A stretch of 64,000 nt of DNA from Epiperipatus broadwayi (Eukaryota; Onychophora; Udeonychophora; Euonychophora; Peripatidae). This document shows positions 34,550-46,619 of this stretch, in pieces. Positions within the stretch are counted from its first letter, which is position 1. The number at the start of each line of letters is the position of its first letter. The notes beneath the pieces were generated by a model. The model did not search any database. It saw only the letters and a list, made by a program, of their open reading frames with translations, and was not told where the DNA came from. The stretch lies in assembly GCA_028023455.1 (NCBI GenBank), contig JAQFVV010012395.1, forward strand, positions 3,598,001 to 3,662,000. Reading direction: 5' to 3'. The position numbers and the translations under genes are program-made.

Positions 34550-36538
34550 ATATTATAAAAACTTAATCACTATCAATTTAAGAAAACAATTTAAGCTTAT
34601 TGAAAAAAAGAAAAAGATCTAATGCATTCTGAGTTTTCTTATTGGAATCAATATTTAAGGCTTTTGTTGCAATGGGTACAGTGATGCTGTAAATAAACAA
34701 ATACAATAGCTGTAGCAGGGTTTTGGGGCATGACATGTCACTATTTTATCAAGTGTAGGCATCATGTTATTGCAATGACTTAGCACTTTGTCAAACAGCA
34801 CAATATATTTTGATGGCAGAGTTACGGGAATAAAAATTAAGGGCATTAATCATATTTATTTTGTTTGTATTGTATTTTTATCATATATAATTTATTATTA
34901 ATTGCATAAAATCCTCACATTTTTCATCAAAAATGCAATTAAATATAATGGATAGTAGTTTCGATTTGATTGAAATTAGTGTTCATCAAGAATTTTATCC
35001 AAAATTGATTGTCTGAAATTTTAGCTAAAATTTATACTGTAACAATTTAATATTGACAGTACATATGATCAAAAATTATTTTTAGTTATATGCTGAATGA
35101 AATTTATATTTTTCCTCAATACACATGCAATAATGTCTCCATTGCTTTGGATATCTCAACAAAATTACGAGATGATTGAAAATCAGGGAAACGGATTAAG
35201 TGTTATTTTTAATTTACATTTAATAATTTTTTATATTAGTTGTATAAATCTAAAACTGTTTTATCCATTTAACTTCCTCCCTTTTTTACTGAAAATATTT
35301 TAGATTAGTGATGGCAGTACTTTGATGCGATAGAAAAAATTTAATTCAAAATTGACTGAATGATTTTAGCTAATATATGTGCAGTATTGTACTATACCTT
35401 TTTAATTTTATACTGAATAAATTTGCTATTTTTTTACAGTATTATGATACATTCATGTACTGAATGAACCTTTTTATTTTTTTACTTTTGTAGTCATTAA
35501 CAATGAAAATCTTTACTTTGGATATGTTATTAATGAAGTACTAATTTTCTCATAAAAATACTGGATGAAAATTTAATAAAATACAAAAAAATTTATTAAT
35601 TATATTTTAATCTTATAATCAAAATATTTACTGCAGCACTATAACATTGTGTTTTATGAATAAAATATGTGCGATACAATTTCAGTATAAAAGGCACTAC
35701 AGTATAGTATTTTGCTTTTGAATAGGATGACGTTAATAACTATTCTATGATGTCGTCAGTGTTACAAAATGGTCTCCAAATTTTTTATTTATTTATGATC
35801 TCTAGAATGAATAATCAATTGTAAATCAAAATAATGGGTACAAATTGATAATTATCCTCACAAAAAGGCCAAATGCTTAGCAGAATGATGTATTAAAATC
35901 ATACCCACATGCAACCCTTATCAGAGACTATTTATGGACGCTATACAAATATTTAAAAAAAAAACAAATTGCATTAATAAACATGATGAAATAATAAAAT
36001 TACCAACTATATGAAAGAGTTTGCTCATGCAAATAAATGAAAATTTAAAAACATTATTGAATTTAAATCAATCTACATGATATTATTATCTCTGCTACAA
36101 CAAACCTATTATAATCATGATTATTACCGTTTTTTCACCCAGTTGAGGGTAGATGCTATCTTGTCAAAACATTGGTGTTTTATTTTAATTTCATTTTATT
36201 AAACATGGTTGTTGAAAACATAATTTATAAAACACCATATGTTCATGAAAACCTTTATTTCGACATATATCTGTAGGTATATACATGCTGTATGTAAAAT
36301 AATAAAATTTAAAAAATATTTTACTTTAATTATCTTTTTTACCAATTTTTATTGTTATATCAAAAATAATATTTATTTTGTTAGGGAGAAAAAGATGTTT
36401 TTAAATGAAGTTCTTTGGATTCTGTTGGATGTTTTGAAGACTTTCATTTTCATAAAAAAACAGTTGTTAATACTAAATAGGTACTTTTATACTTCATTCT
36501 TTTCATAATTCTATATAAATTAATTTAAAAACATTAAA
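34550..36538. other. AT-rich, nothing recognised
   Basis: Short open frames (34655-34846, 35097-35303, 36239-36508) are hydrophobic by base composition and lack motifs. Confidence 0.4.
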
Positions 36539-36540
36539 AT

Positions 36541-36735
36541 ATTCTAATAATGAATATTTCTGTAGTGTAATTTTCACTACACCATTCTCATGCAAGGTAG
36601 AGACTGGTTTCTGTCTCTTTTTAACACCTTGTGAAGGGATGTAATCACAAGCATATGACCAAAGACATTTGAAATCTATGACTCCCAAGATATACATTTT
36701 TTGCTGAACCAGCACTCATCAGTTGGCCCAGACCA
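36541..36735. repeat. Family M half copy joined to a family Y fragment
   Basis: 36545-36690 matches the left arm of the 16.9-kb MITE (GAATATTTCTGTAGTG, CTCATGCAAGGTAGAGACTG, TTTAACACCTTGTG). It runs into AATACATTTTTTGC-like sequence and then GCTGAACCAGCACTCATCAG (36701-36720), the hammerhead-like part of family Y seen at 46.7 kb. On the minus strand this reads CTGATGAGTGCTGGTTCAGC. Confidence 0.65.
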
Positions 36736-36738
36736 CAA

Positions 36739-36782
<44 letters not shown>

Positions 36783-36790
36783 GTTATATA
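36739..36790. repeat. Compound microsatellite (TC)n(AC)n(AT)n
   Basis: TC repeats, then CA repeats, then a short TA run, in direct succession. Confidence 0.95.
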
Positions 36791-36843
36791 ATGAGTGTTA
36801 TATAATGAGTCACATGATGTATGACTTGATTTCCTTGAAATAC

Positions 36844-36927
<84 letters not shown>

Positions 36928-36928
36928 G
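36844..36928. repeat. (GATA)n microsatellite
   Basis: About 21 near-perfect GATA units. The IYLS-repeat frame across it is an artefact. Confidence 0.97.
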
Positions 36929-37009
36929 ATTACTACTGTTTATTTGATAAGTGTCAAGTGTGCTGTACTCACAACTTTGACACAAATTACTTAATGAAAA
37001 TATATTAAT

Positions 37010-37200
37010 AATTTTTATTAGTCATTCATTAGACTAGACATTATCCAATAATGAAAATTTTTAATGTAATTTTTACTATACGATTCTAACAGAAAGTAGT
37101 CCCTAACTTACCTGAAAATGGTGGAGTAAAAATTACAGTACAGAAATATTCATTATTGGATAATCTGTAATCTAATAATGACTAATAAAAAATATTAATT
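37010..37200. mobile_element. Family M MITE, copy with complete ends
   Basis: TTATTAGTCATTCATTAGAC (37016) returns inverted as TAATCTAATAATGACTAATAA ending near 37188; ATTATCCAATAATGAA pairs with ATTCATTATTGGATAAT. This gives the outer termini missing from other copies. About 180 bp; internal part shorter than in the 16.9-kb copy. Confidence 0.85.
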
Positions 37201-37204
37201 AAAA

Positions 37205-38770
37205 TATTCTAATTTTAAAATTATCATATCAAACCATACAATTTGTGAATAAATTTAAAATTAATAATTTTTAAAATGTTTAAACTCTATTTTTTATTTT
37301 TTAATGATTAATATATTTTATAAGCTTTACTATGTTTATGTTATGGAGCAGCTAATATTTATTTTTATGATATAATTCATTATGAAAATTTTATCGTCAT
37401 CTGATACATAAAAAGACAAGTTCCTACTGCTGAAAAAAAATGACCAAATTACAACTTTCAAATATTATTTATTCTTTTCAGTGCTCTTATGACTGAAACA
37501 ATTTTAGTATAATAGAAGACTCAGATGTTCTGATATTTTATATAATTTGATAAAATAACAATCAATGGAATCAAAATCAATAACTAACATGTACATTCTT
37601 ATTAATAGAAATTAATAATAAAGCATAAAAGTGACCATTTAGGATTTTTTTAGATTAAAATAAATAATCTGAGAAATTAAATCTCAAGGCAACATCAAAT
37701 TTTATGGATATTATAAAATTATCTAATTTTTGCTATAATTATTTTTTTCTATGTTTAAGAATTGGAAGAAAAATATTTTTGAGGGATTTTTTATTTGAGA
37801 TATTTACATGCGTTTACTTTTTTTTTTACATATTATATATTAGACATAAGTTCAAAAATATATTACAACAATTACTAAATTTATTTAAAATAAATTATTA
37901 GATTTATCTGTACATGTAAATATGCAAATTATATGCAAATATTCTACTTATAAAGATGTACAAAATTCTATTTTAAGTTATTGTAAGGTAAACATTCTGC
38001 ATTTTAAACATTAAAACGGCAGATTTAAATTAATTTATAGCTGGAAATATTTTTAAGCTAAATTAACCTGAATAAATTAAAATATCCTTTTCATAAAGTC
38101 CATGGAAAAAATGTCTTATATGTAAATAGTTGTGTAATGGCATGAATTTAATAATTTTTCAATGCAAGTGATTAACAGTTCTGATTCTGATTAATGAAAA
38201 TTCAAGATCTCTCTTTTCATGCAGGCAGATTAATACTGATTAAAACGTAATGATGGTGGATTTTGTATAACATTCTATTCAGAGAATAGAATGATTTAAT
38301 GATTCTAATACACGTTAACTACAGCTGTCTTAACTTTATCAATTTGACTGCTTGCTACTAAATAGCTTTCTAATAGACTCTCCAATTTTTTTGAAACTAT
38401 AATAATTATTTTTTGTCTTTCTTTTTATAAGTTTTTTTGAGAAACACATTTGTTTTTAAATAAATATTTCTCCATAATTGTTTTGTTTTTAGTTTTCTTT
38501 ATCTACTTCTTTATCTTTTAAAGTACAATGGTATTCACATATTGTTTTTTTTTTTTTATTAAGCTAAGGGGTTTATTAAAAAATACATTCAATAAAATAC
38601 TTTAAAAACAATTTGCTTTTCTTTTCACATTAAATTATTTAAGTTCTTTACATAAAGAAGTATAAAGTCTCAAGTCTAAATCCAATCAAAGATAATTTTA
38701 TTTCATGATCTTTTGACTTTGCAATATTAAAAATTCTTTTAGATATTTTTATAAAACTATATATATATAC
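37205..38770. other. AT-rich, nothing recognised
   Basis: No feature is supported. ATATGCAAATTATATGCAAA near 37920 contains octamer-like words but no further context. Confidence 0.35.
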
Positions 38771-38774
38771 CACA

Positions 38775-39003
38775 TGATCAGATCCAAAGCTCCTCACTGA
38801 CGAAGGCCACAAGCCAGAAACTAGTCTGGGGATATTGGATGAGTAGGCAATAGATAGGAATTTTATGCACAAGCCTTCTGGCATCCATTGATTACTCTGT
38901 TTAGCACAGGTGGCAATACTGTATGGAGAGTTTTGCTCTGTTTATCAACAATTAATGTGCTAGTATAGGAAATGTGATCATGTGATGCTTAATGGTTTAT
39001 ACC
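38775..39003 (+). repeat. Family X, plus-strand copy with best hammerhead
   Basis: Runs from GATCAGATCCAAAG through the ribozyme-like part (38791-38832), GGCATCCATTGATTACTCTG, GGCAATACTGTATGGAGAGT and on to the terminus GATCATGTGATGCTTAATGG. It is the clearest single-orientation member of the family in the window. Confidence 0.8.
38791..38832 (+). ncRNA. Hammerhead-like motif in family X
   Basis: Parts in order: stem I 5' strand TCCTCA (38791-38796), CTGACGA (38797-38803), a hairpin GGC/GCC with loop CACAA (38805-38815), GAAA (38817-38820), CTAGTC (38821-38826), and stem I 3' strand TGGGGA (38827-38832), which pairs with TCCTCA over all six positions (one G-U). The cleavage triplet would be GTC. 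ACTAGT is self-complementary, which fits hammerheads that form stem III between two molecules. Against it, stem II is only 3 bp and is flanked by an A-A mismatch where a G-C pair is usual. Similar cores lie in the copies at 3.47, 39.82, 41.78 and 52.4 kb. Confidence 0.5.
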
Positions 39004-39004
39004 A

Positions 39005-39522
39005 CATGATATTATATTTCCCGTCATTTTTGATCAAAATATTATAATAAATTTTAATTATAATATATATACTTTGAATAGTATTTGAGCCCTGACATAT
39101 ATTCTTTATTGAATATTAAAACAAATTTCAAAGGCACTATATGAATTGTCATGGATTTGAAAGCTTTTCTTTTTACATATGAATGGTTATTCTTTTATTA
39201 CATAACAATCTTTTATGATGCTTTATAATATTTATGACACTTCATTCTATGAAAAGTTGTTCTTAAGATATTATATAAACTCTTATTAACACATATCTCA
39301 TTTATGATGAATTCACTTTCAACATTGGAGGGATTTAACTTTATCTCTTACTTATTACTCTTTTTTACTTCTCTTCCAGCTTATGTTGTTCAATCTCTTC
39401 ATCATTGTTATTTATAATGCTATGATCAGATTTGATGCTGCAATTAAGTATGTATTGTTTTTTGCAGAATTTTTAGTATCATTTGTGGTCACTTTGCCCT
39501 CTCTAGATTATAAGTACTAAAT
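39005..39522. other. Nothing recognised
   Basis: AT-rich spacer between two family X copies. Confidence 0.35.
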
Positions 39523-39524
39523 CA

Positions 39525-39960
39525 CTAAACATCACATGATTACCATTTCTTATGCTTGCTCATAACTGTTATTAAAACAGGCAAAACTCTCCATACAGTA
39601 GTGCCACTCAGTGCAAGCCAGAGTAAAAATGTATGGGTCTGAATTGAGTTCAAACCTATATGACTATATAAGCTAATAAGCTTAGATTGAAAATATTATT
39701 GTTTTTAATTTTATTCTCATAGTTTTGCAGTTAACTAGAGATAAAAGGTGACTGCTGGAGGGTTGCATTAGATCCTAAGATCCTAGGTGCAGTGCTCTAA
39801 GATACAAGGCTCATCACTGATGAAGGCCACAAGCCAGAAACTAGTCTGGGGATATTGGATGAGTAAGCACTAGATAGGGATATTATGTACAAGCCTTCTG
39901 GCATCCATTGAGTATTCTGGCTTGCACTGAGTGGCACTGCTGTATGGAGAGTTTTGCATG
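39525..39960 (+). repeat. Family X fold-back pair
   Basis: The left half (AAATCACTAAACATCACATG near 39519; CTCCATACAGTAGTGCCACT near 39587) is inverted relative to the right half (CACTGAGTGGCACTGCTGTA near 39924). The right half carries the hammerhead-like core in the plus orientation (CTGATGA 39817-39823, GAAAC 39837-39841, ACTAGTC). The left half stops before the core. The middle (39640-39800) matches 52465-52680 and 52960-53090. Confidence 0.78.
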
Positions 39961-39964
39961 TTTT

Positions 39965-40458
39965 AATAGATTATAAGTACCCTTCTTAGTTTAAGATTCT
40001 TCAGGTTTTTCTTTTTTATATGTTTTTCCAGAATCTTTTCCAAATTTTTTTACCATGTTTAGTATCTAGTTTTCTATTATTTGTTGTCATGTCAATAAAC
40101 CGTTGGTACACTTGATAGTAGTTTTTTTAATCTGATGAATTCTTTTTTTATATAATATTTCTTCCACTTTTAGTAACTGTCATTACTCTAGCTTTTAACA
40201 TGTTTAAATTTATTATTCTTTAAATATGATATAATTTTGAAATCAATTCTTATGAATCCATTTTGAATGCTATCCAATGTTTGCTTCTTTTTATATAATC
40301 TTCTCATTTAAGGTTTAAATTTATATTGCCATAGAAGTTTGATTATTTTTTTGGAAATTTGATTTTTCCTGTTAATATTCCTCTTCATTTTTAATTCAAT
40401 ATCTGTATTACAACTATCATTTCCAGTTATGTAAAATTTAAGCTTTTTTTTCTTCATG
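39965..40458. other. T-rich, nothing recognised
   Basis: No supported feature. Confidence 0.35.
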
Positions 40459-40459
40459 T

Positions 40460-40512
40460 GTCAAAGCATTAGCGGGGAAGCGAACCCGGGACAACTGCTT
40501 GTAAGGCAGTTT
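40460..40512 (-). repeat. tRNA(Gly)-derived SINE, 3' half of head
   Basis: On the minus strand CTGCCTTACAAGCAGTTG then CCCGGGTTCGCTTCCC matches the anticodon and T arms of tRNA-Gly, with the anticodon TCC changed to TAC. The 5' half is missing. CTTTGACACATG follows, as in the copy at 43.4 kb. Confidence 0.75.
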
Positions 40513-40514
40513 GT

Positions 40515-41435
40515 TTTCAGATTGCATTCATATCCATAATTGGGTAGCCATTTTATGTAATAACGAAATATTAGCGGTTGAAGACAGTTGGTTAGGAAAT
40601 AAAATTTATATATATATAGCTAGATCAATAAATACCATAAGTTAGTTTAAACACCAGTTGACTTAAGACAAATGTTATAATGGAGACATTTCTCTCTCTA
40701 TATATATTAATGCATTACTTTATCAAAAATTTGAAAAAATGGATGGATCAATAATGTTGGCTTAATAATCTAAATTATATCCGTTCATTATTATAAAATG
40801 ACCAGGTATTGTATTTAAACTGATTAATTAAACGATCTCATTGTCAAGAATAATTTTTAAATTTAATATATGTTGTGAAGCAGAAAATGTATTTTTTAAA
40901 TATAATTTACACAGTTTACTAGAATATAAAGAAATAAGACTCTGAGCTAGTATTATATAAGAGAAAAGAAAGCAATTTATAAAATTATGTTTTGACTTGA
41001 TAAATAAATTTGATTTTATTTTTATAGCAAAAAATTAATATAAAAAAACTAAGAAAGAAAAAAGCTAATTTTACATAACTGTGAAGAAATTCAAGATAAG
41101 TATATTGATTTAGTACAAATGAATTCATGTCATACTACCACTCCCTAATAACGTCTAAAATAACAGGAATTCTTTTTCTTCTTTTTTTATCTGACAGGGT
41201 TGTTAATGATTATGCCAAAATAAATGCAATTTAATAAAAAAAAGTTTTACTTAAAATATCTCTTCCATTTATCTTTTTATAATATTTTATTTGAAAAGAT
41301 TCACATGAAACATAAACAAAATATTATAACTTTTATAAAACTTATTGGAGATGTTCATTGAACAATTTCTTCTTGTTTTAGTACAGAGAAAGAAAGGCCT
41401 GGACTCAAGGATCATGGGTGATGACCCTGGTTTGT
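40515..41435. other. AT-rich, nothing recognised
   Basis: No supported feature. Confidence 0.35.
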
Positions 41436-41439
41436 CATT

Positions 41440-41590
41440 TTTATTGCTTGAAGATCTTACAGACTCCCATGCAATAACCATTTGATTATTTTTTTCTCCA
41501 GTGAATTCTGGAGTTCAAAATCCATGGATTGCAGCTCCATTCTTTCACTTCCGGTATCCATACTTCTTTAGAACTTCCCAGTAATAAACT
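41440..41590 (+). repeat. Dispersed SINE-like repeat (family T), copy 1
   Basis: GGAGTTCAAAATCCATGGAT (41509) and TTTCACTTCCGGTATCC (41542) align with 53440-53490 (GGAGTTCAAATTCCAT, GCCACTTCCGGTGCTCG). GTTCAAAATCC resembles a Pol III B box. Both copies end in an AT-rich tail with TTATTTATA-like words. Confidence 0.5.
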
Positions 41591-41644
41591 ATTTGATTAT
41601 ATATATATACTTTAACTTTACAATGAAAGTCATAATTTTAAAAA

Positions 41645-41900
41645 TACACAGAGGCAAAATTCTCCATACAGTAGACCCACTCAGTGTAAGCCATAGTAAT
41701 CAAATGCAAAAAGATTTGTGCATAAAATCCCCATCTAGTGTTACTCATCTAATATCCCCTGACTAGTTTTTAGCTTCTGGCTTTCATCAGTGAGGAGCAT
41801 TGGATCTGAGAGCACTGCATCTAGACCTTAGAATAAAGCTTTGAGTCCAAAATAAAAAGATTGATGATCATGTGATGTGATGTGTAGTGGTTTAATTTTA
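41645..41900 (-). repeat. Family X copy
   Basis: Matches the family from CTCCATACAGTAGACCCACT to the terminus GATGTGTAGTGGTTTAA. The minus strand has CTGATGA (41790-41784) with TCCTCA before it, but GAAA is changed to AAAA, so the ribozyme core is mutated. Confidence 0.78.
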
Positions 41901-41904
41901 AAAA

Positions 41905-43365
41905 TCAAACCTAAAAATAATTATCAGTTCTAACCATGAGTTAATTCAATCACTTTTTGTCTCTTGAAATTCTAGAAAGTTTCCCCATTAACATTGCATT
42001 AGACTACACGATATTTTTTATATAAAAAAAGAAAGCCTCAAAATCAAAAGCAATCTTCTTTATTTATATATAAAAAATAATATTATGAAAAACACATAAT
42101 TTCATTCTTCATCTAGCAATATTACTTACTTCTTTGCTAATTGATTATATCGTTTGAAAACAAAATGAATTTCTAAATTCCTGCGTTGGATTAGCATAAA
42201 GATATGTATAAAAAAAAATTACATTCAAATTTATAATTCTCATTATGTCATAGAATTGTTGTTATTTCTAAATATTTTATGATAATAAAAAACTATTTTT
42301 AAGCAAGATGAGATATTTCAAAATAATGTGTTTAAAAAGTATTAACCGAATTAAAATTTGATTTAAACTGGCATAAAGAAAAATTAGTTTAAATTTGTTT
42401 GTACTTGACCTTAAAGACTCTATCTTTTTAGATAGAATAATAACATGCCAAACAAATGACCAAGCCAATAATCCCTCCACCAACATATTTACAGACACGT
42501 CATCCACAGCTTTAATTCTCTATGGCTTCAAAAATTATTAAATTAAAAAAATTAGATATTCATAAATATAATATGCTTATCTACCTATATGAGCATGAAG
42601 ACTACATGAACGCATGAATTATCTCTTAATCAGCCATCATGTGATTGTGCACTTTTCTTCTCTCTAGATTTATTATCTTAGTTTTCTATCACGACTGAAT
42701 CGGTTTAATTTTTTACTAGTTAATGTTAATGTCTAAAATTGTGTATTTTAAAGTGTGTTGAAAAAAGTTTGTTACTTAAATTTGTTATTATCTATGAGGT
42801 TTAAAATAAAATGACAACAGATATAAGGAAATCATTGTACAGTCAAATCAAATTTGTCAACCATAACCTAAAATTATTTATCAAAAAGACAGCATGTAAT
42901 GTCTTCGAAAGTTACACAATTAAAAGAAACATAACAAGCACTTTTATTTATTTAGCATATAGATTTTTTAGGGAGCTTGACTATTAACAAAATATCACTA
43001 AGGGTCACTATATTTATAAGATTAGTATTATGCTCTTCAATTCTGCCATTGTGTGTGTATATATATATGACAATCATTAATTAGTTATGTATTTATGGTT
43101 GTGTTTGTCCACATCTACATAGATCAGAGGTTGTTAATAGTTTTCATTAGTCATTCATTACAATAGAATAGTAAATTTGGATCAATTAAACAGCTGTTGT
43201 CAAATTTCATTTATAAATCAGGTAAATGCAATTATTATGGGATGTTCTGAATTTGATAATAAGACTCCAGTTGCCTTTGGGAAAATCAAAGCCAACTGGC
43301 TTTATTGTTGGATCTGGAAAGAGGCATTTGTTTAAAACAATACAAGAATTCCATTTTGATATGTC
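41905..43365. other. AT-rich, nothing recognised
   Basis: TTCATTAGTCATTCATTACA near 43143 resembles a family M end; otherwise no support for any feature. Confidence 0.35.
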
Positions 43366-43368
43366 AAA

Positions 43369-43439
43369 GTGTTGACCAGGAAGCAAACCCGGGTTGTCTG
43401 CTTGGAAGGCAGCTACGCTAACCACTAGGCCACCAATGC
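43369..43439 (-). repeat. tRNA(Gly-UCC)-derived SINE head, complete
   Basis: The minus strand reads GCATTGGTGGCCTAGTGG, TTAGCGTAGCTGCCTTCCAA, GCAGACAACCCGGGTTTGCT and a final TTCCTGGTCAACAC: a full-length tRNA-Gly with the TCC anticodon in a CTTCCAA loop and both Pol III boxes. The acceptor arms no longer pair at two positions, and the unit continues into TTTGACATATCAAAA, so it is a SINE head, not a tRNA gene. Confidence 0.85.
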
Positions 43440-43444
43440 TTGAC

Positions 43445-45300
43445 AAAAAGAATTCCATTTTTTATGCCAAATTTCTTCCACTATACATTTTTTGATTGAA
43501 CAGCCAAAGAAGAGATTTTGGTTTAAGTTCTTAGCAACTCCAATCTGTTTAAAAGCTTTTAATACATTTTTTGAGTCAATTTTTTCTCTTGATATTTAGT
43601 AGAGAAATATGGAAGACAAGAAGCCACAGAAAATAAGTAGACTTGAGCATGCTAGTAATATTTCTCATAGTAATATTGAATTGAATATCCAGTAATTTAG
43701 TGTGGAAACTTTTTCTTCAAACAGAAAAATAATATCTGCTAATGCAAAGAAAGCTATCCATAAAGTATTTGCATCACAATATCAAATATTACCAGAGAAC
43801 TTTCAAAGAAGATTATTTACTAGAAATCAATTTTGATCTAATTTTAGATAAATGAGGAAAATAAGTTAGACTGTGATCTACGATTACTTCTAAATAGCAT
43901 GGGGAAGGATTGTGTTTCAGTCTATTAATGCAAAAGGTTATATTCATAATGTCTTCCTGTAATTTAGTTGAAAAATTGAACATATTGTCTTAGTGGATTT
44001 AGGATTTTCAATATTTTTATAATCTTATTGAGAGAATTTCTATTTTAGATAAAGACCTCTTTAAAATCAAAGTGATATCTTCATTATAGATGATTTCATG
44101 CATTGGTTTTGAAAATCACTGATGAATAATATATTAAATAAATTAAATAACAGAACTGAACCTGATTTAGATCTGTAAAATTTTGCATCTATTATAGTTT
44201 TTTCCTGCATTTAAAAATTTTATCAACTTTTAGAATACTATTTTTCCAAATGGAATCATAAGTTGAAGTTAAATTCAAAGCAAAAGTAATACCAGTTTTA
44301 ATTTACTTTGACAACTTTTTCAATGTTAGTGTTTAAAATAAAACTTATTCACAACTTCTTCTTAGACTAAATTCAGTCCTCTCAGTTTTTTTTATAGATG
44401 GTTCTCAACTGTTGGCAAAAATCTTGTTGGGAACACATAATATTAGTGTTAAAGGTGATTTTTTTTTTTTTTGGATCATTGCGGAATTTATTTTATATAG
44501 AGAGAGCTATAGCTTTGATTTTATGGCAAATTTTTGAAATAATTTCTCCTTGAATAGTGTTACTGAATAGTATTTTTCCAACCATGTTTGGCTTTGGATC
44601 CTAAGCTTTTTAGAAACTCTGTAGATATACTATATTCTCTTGAGTATTTTCCTGGAATAATATAATTTGAGGAAAGTTTAATTAAATTCATCTCTACTAA
44701 CTGGTTTTATAAGTTTTATATTAGAGGAACAATGTGCAAGAGAAACTGAAATTCTACTCTTATGATTATTTTTATCATTCTTTTAATCTTGTATTTAAAA
44801 GGCTGACATTTAAGATTGCAACATGTTTAGCAAAAATGGTAGTAGTTCTTTTGCAGATAACTTTACATCATCAAGCTTATATAAAAGTACTAGACTTTAC
44901 GTTCCGGTTTTGGAAAAGTTTTGTTTCTGGAAATTATTTACTTTTGTAGATAATAATTTTTTAAATACTACTTTCTTTAAAATACTTTCCAGGGAGTTGA
45001 ACTGGTGTTTGAATCCAATTTCTATTAAACAGCACATAGCAACAAGTCTTCAGAAGATATATTTAATTAATGTCCTTTCCTCATTATTTACTGTGTGGTC
45101 TGATTCTTCTAAACAGTGCTCAATTCATGGTTATATCCCTGAATTCTTTTCATAAATTGACTATGTTTTGCAACATTATTGTGAATTTCAAGACATCTTA
45201 TAACCTAATAATTATCTTTCTGCCAAAGGGTCAGAACATTGTCTTATTTCAGACCACTGCAGTTTATTAAAAAAGAATTGATTGCAATAAAAAAAGATCT
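43445..45300. other. Unassigned stretch with a 110-codon frame
   Basis: An open frame on the plus strand (44823-45155) begins MFSKNGSSSFADNFTSSSLY and is overlapped by other frames. Minus-strand reading also gives coding-like pieces (FNSLESILKKVVFKKLLST). Neither matches a domain I know. A decayed mobile-element gene is possible. Confidence 0.35.
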
Positions 45301-45962
45301 CTAAGTAGCAAAAACTAACTGCTGCAAAAAAATTGTTGACATAAGCAATAGTGGGAAATTATTATTATCCTTAGTAAATTTGAGATTTGATTCAGGAACA
45401 CTTAGTTTTTAAGTTCATCACTTTACTATTGCACTAAAGCATGCAGAGAAAGCACCATCTAATGTTAAACATTTACAATAAAAGTAAGCAAAAAGTTTTC
45501 TATACATAAGCTGACTAAAAACAAAACAATAGTTTTAGAAAGCAGAGAATATCGAAATAAAAATCATTAATGATTTCACACTATCAAAAATGTTATAATT
45601 AAATATAACAAAAATAAGTAAGGAAAAGTATCAGATTATAAAACAAATGTAATCCGCTAAATATGTGCATAATTTTCTGTAGTGAAATATCGGTAATGTC
45701 AAAATGTTCAATGAAAATAATGTAGATATTTGAAAGAATATGTTACAAAAATAGTTGGGTGCAAAAAATTTCCAGTGAAAAATTATACAAAAATTAACTG
45801 AAAGATATTTCATTGAAAAAAGTTACAATTGTTTGGTGTAAAGGACAAACACTAGAAAAACATGAATATAGATTACAAATGAATGCAAGAAGTAGCAAAA
45901 CTGGAGAAAATTGCTGAGTCATGGTTTTTGAAGATGATAAATAAAAGTTTTTTAGCATTAAA
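45301..45962. other. AT-rich, nothing recognised
   Basis: No supported feature. Confidence 0.3.
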
Positions 45963-45964
45963 CA

Positions 45965-46115
45965 ATTAACTAACTGAATGGTTTATTGTTTAGGAGTTTA
46001 CAAGAAGTTCAATCTTTGAAAGTTAGAAAAGCAGTCACAATCCATGGACCTTAAGCTTCAAAGTCTATCACTCCATGAATGCACCAACCTTACCATGGCA
46101 ACTGCCATTTATAAT
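45965..46115 (-). repeat. Family S repeat, intact copy
   Basis: Uninterrupted version of the repeat that is split by a LINE at 20.8-21.9 kb: TGAATGGTTTATTGTTTAG (45976), then GCAGTCACAATCCATGGACC (46031) and CATGAATGCACCAACC. A third, shorter copy is at 47480-47545. Confidence 0.6.
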
Positions 46116-46299
46116 TGTAAAAAAAAAAAAGGTAATTGTAAATAAATTTATTTAAAACAAGTGATGAAAATTACTAAGATAAAATAATTTATTAGATAAA
46201 AAAATTATAGAATGCCATGTATCAAGATAGCATCATATATATATATACATACCTATAAAATAAAAATTTTATACATAAATAACTCAATAGATAACTTTT

Positions 46300-46440
46300 A
46301 GATAAATGCTGGCTTTGGGTTGGTGTTTTTAGATCTAGTGTCTGAAACTATCCTAGCGCCTCACTGAAGAGTGTCAAAGCATGAAACCATTTCTAGATAG
46401 AGATTTTAAAATTCTTTCTCTTGCTGGCATTTATCAATAA
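46300..46440 (+). repeat. Short hairpin repeat with hammerhead-like words
   Basis: GATAAATGC near 46302 returns as GCATTTATC near 46426. Inside are CTGAAGA (about 46363-46369), a potential GTG/CAT stem and GAAAC (about 46382-46386). The following sequence lacks a convincing cleavage triplet with a paired stem I, so this looks like a degenerate copy. Confidence 0.4.
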
Positions 46441-46619
46441 AACTTGTTAGAGCAATTGGCACAGCTCATTGTTTTTATAAATAATTTAATATTAGAAATG
46501 AAAAATAGATAGACACAGTTTGTTTAAAACCAATATTATCAGAAAAGATATTACAAATATTTTATAAATCATTCAAGTCATTTATATTTAAATACAAATA
46601 TATTATTATACTTTTAAGC

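Noticed and set aside
35740-35775. CTGACGA on the minus strand
   Set aside because: No stem II and no following GAAA in a suitable place.
36719-36985. Frame encoding repeated IYLS
   Set aside because: It is the GATA microsatellite read in one frame.
43369-43439. Functional tRNA-Gly gene
   Set aside because: The acceptor stem has two mismatches, and the sequence continues into a shared repeat body; related partial copies occur nearby.
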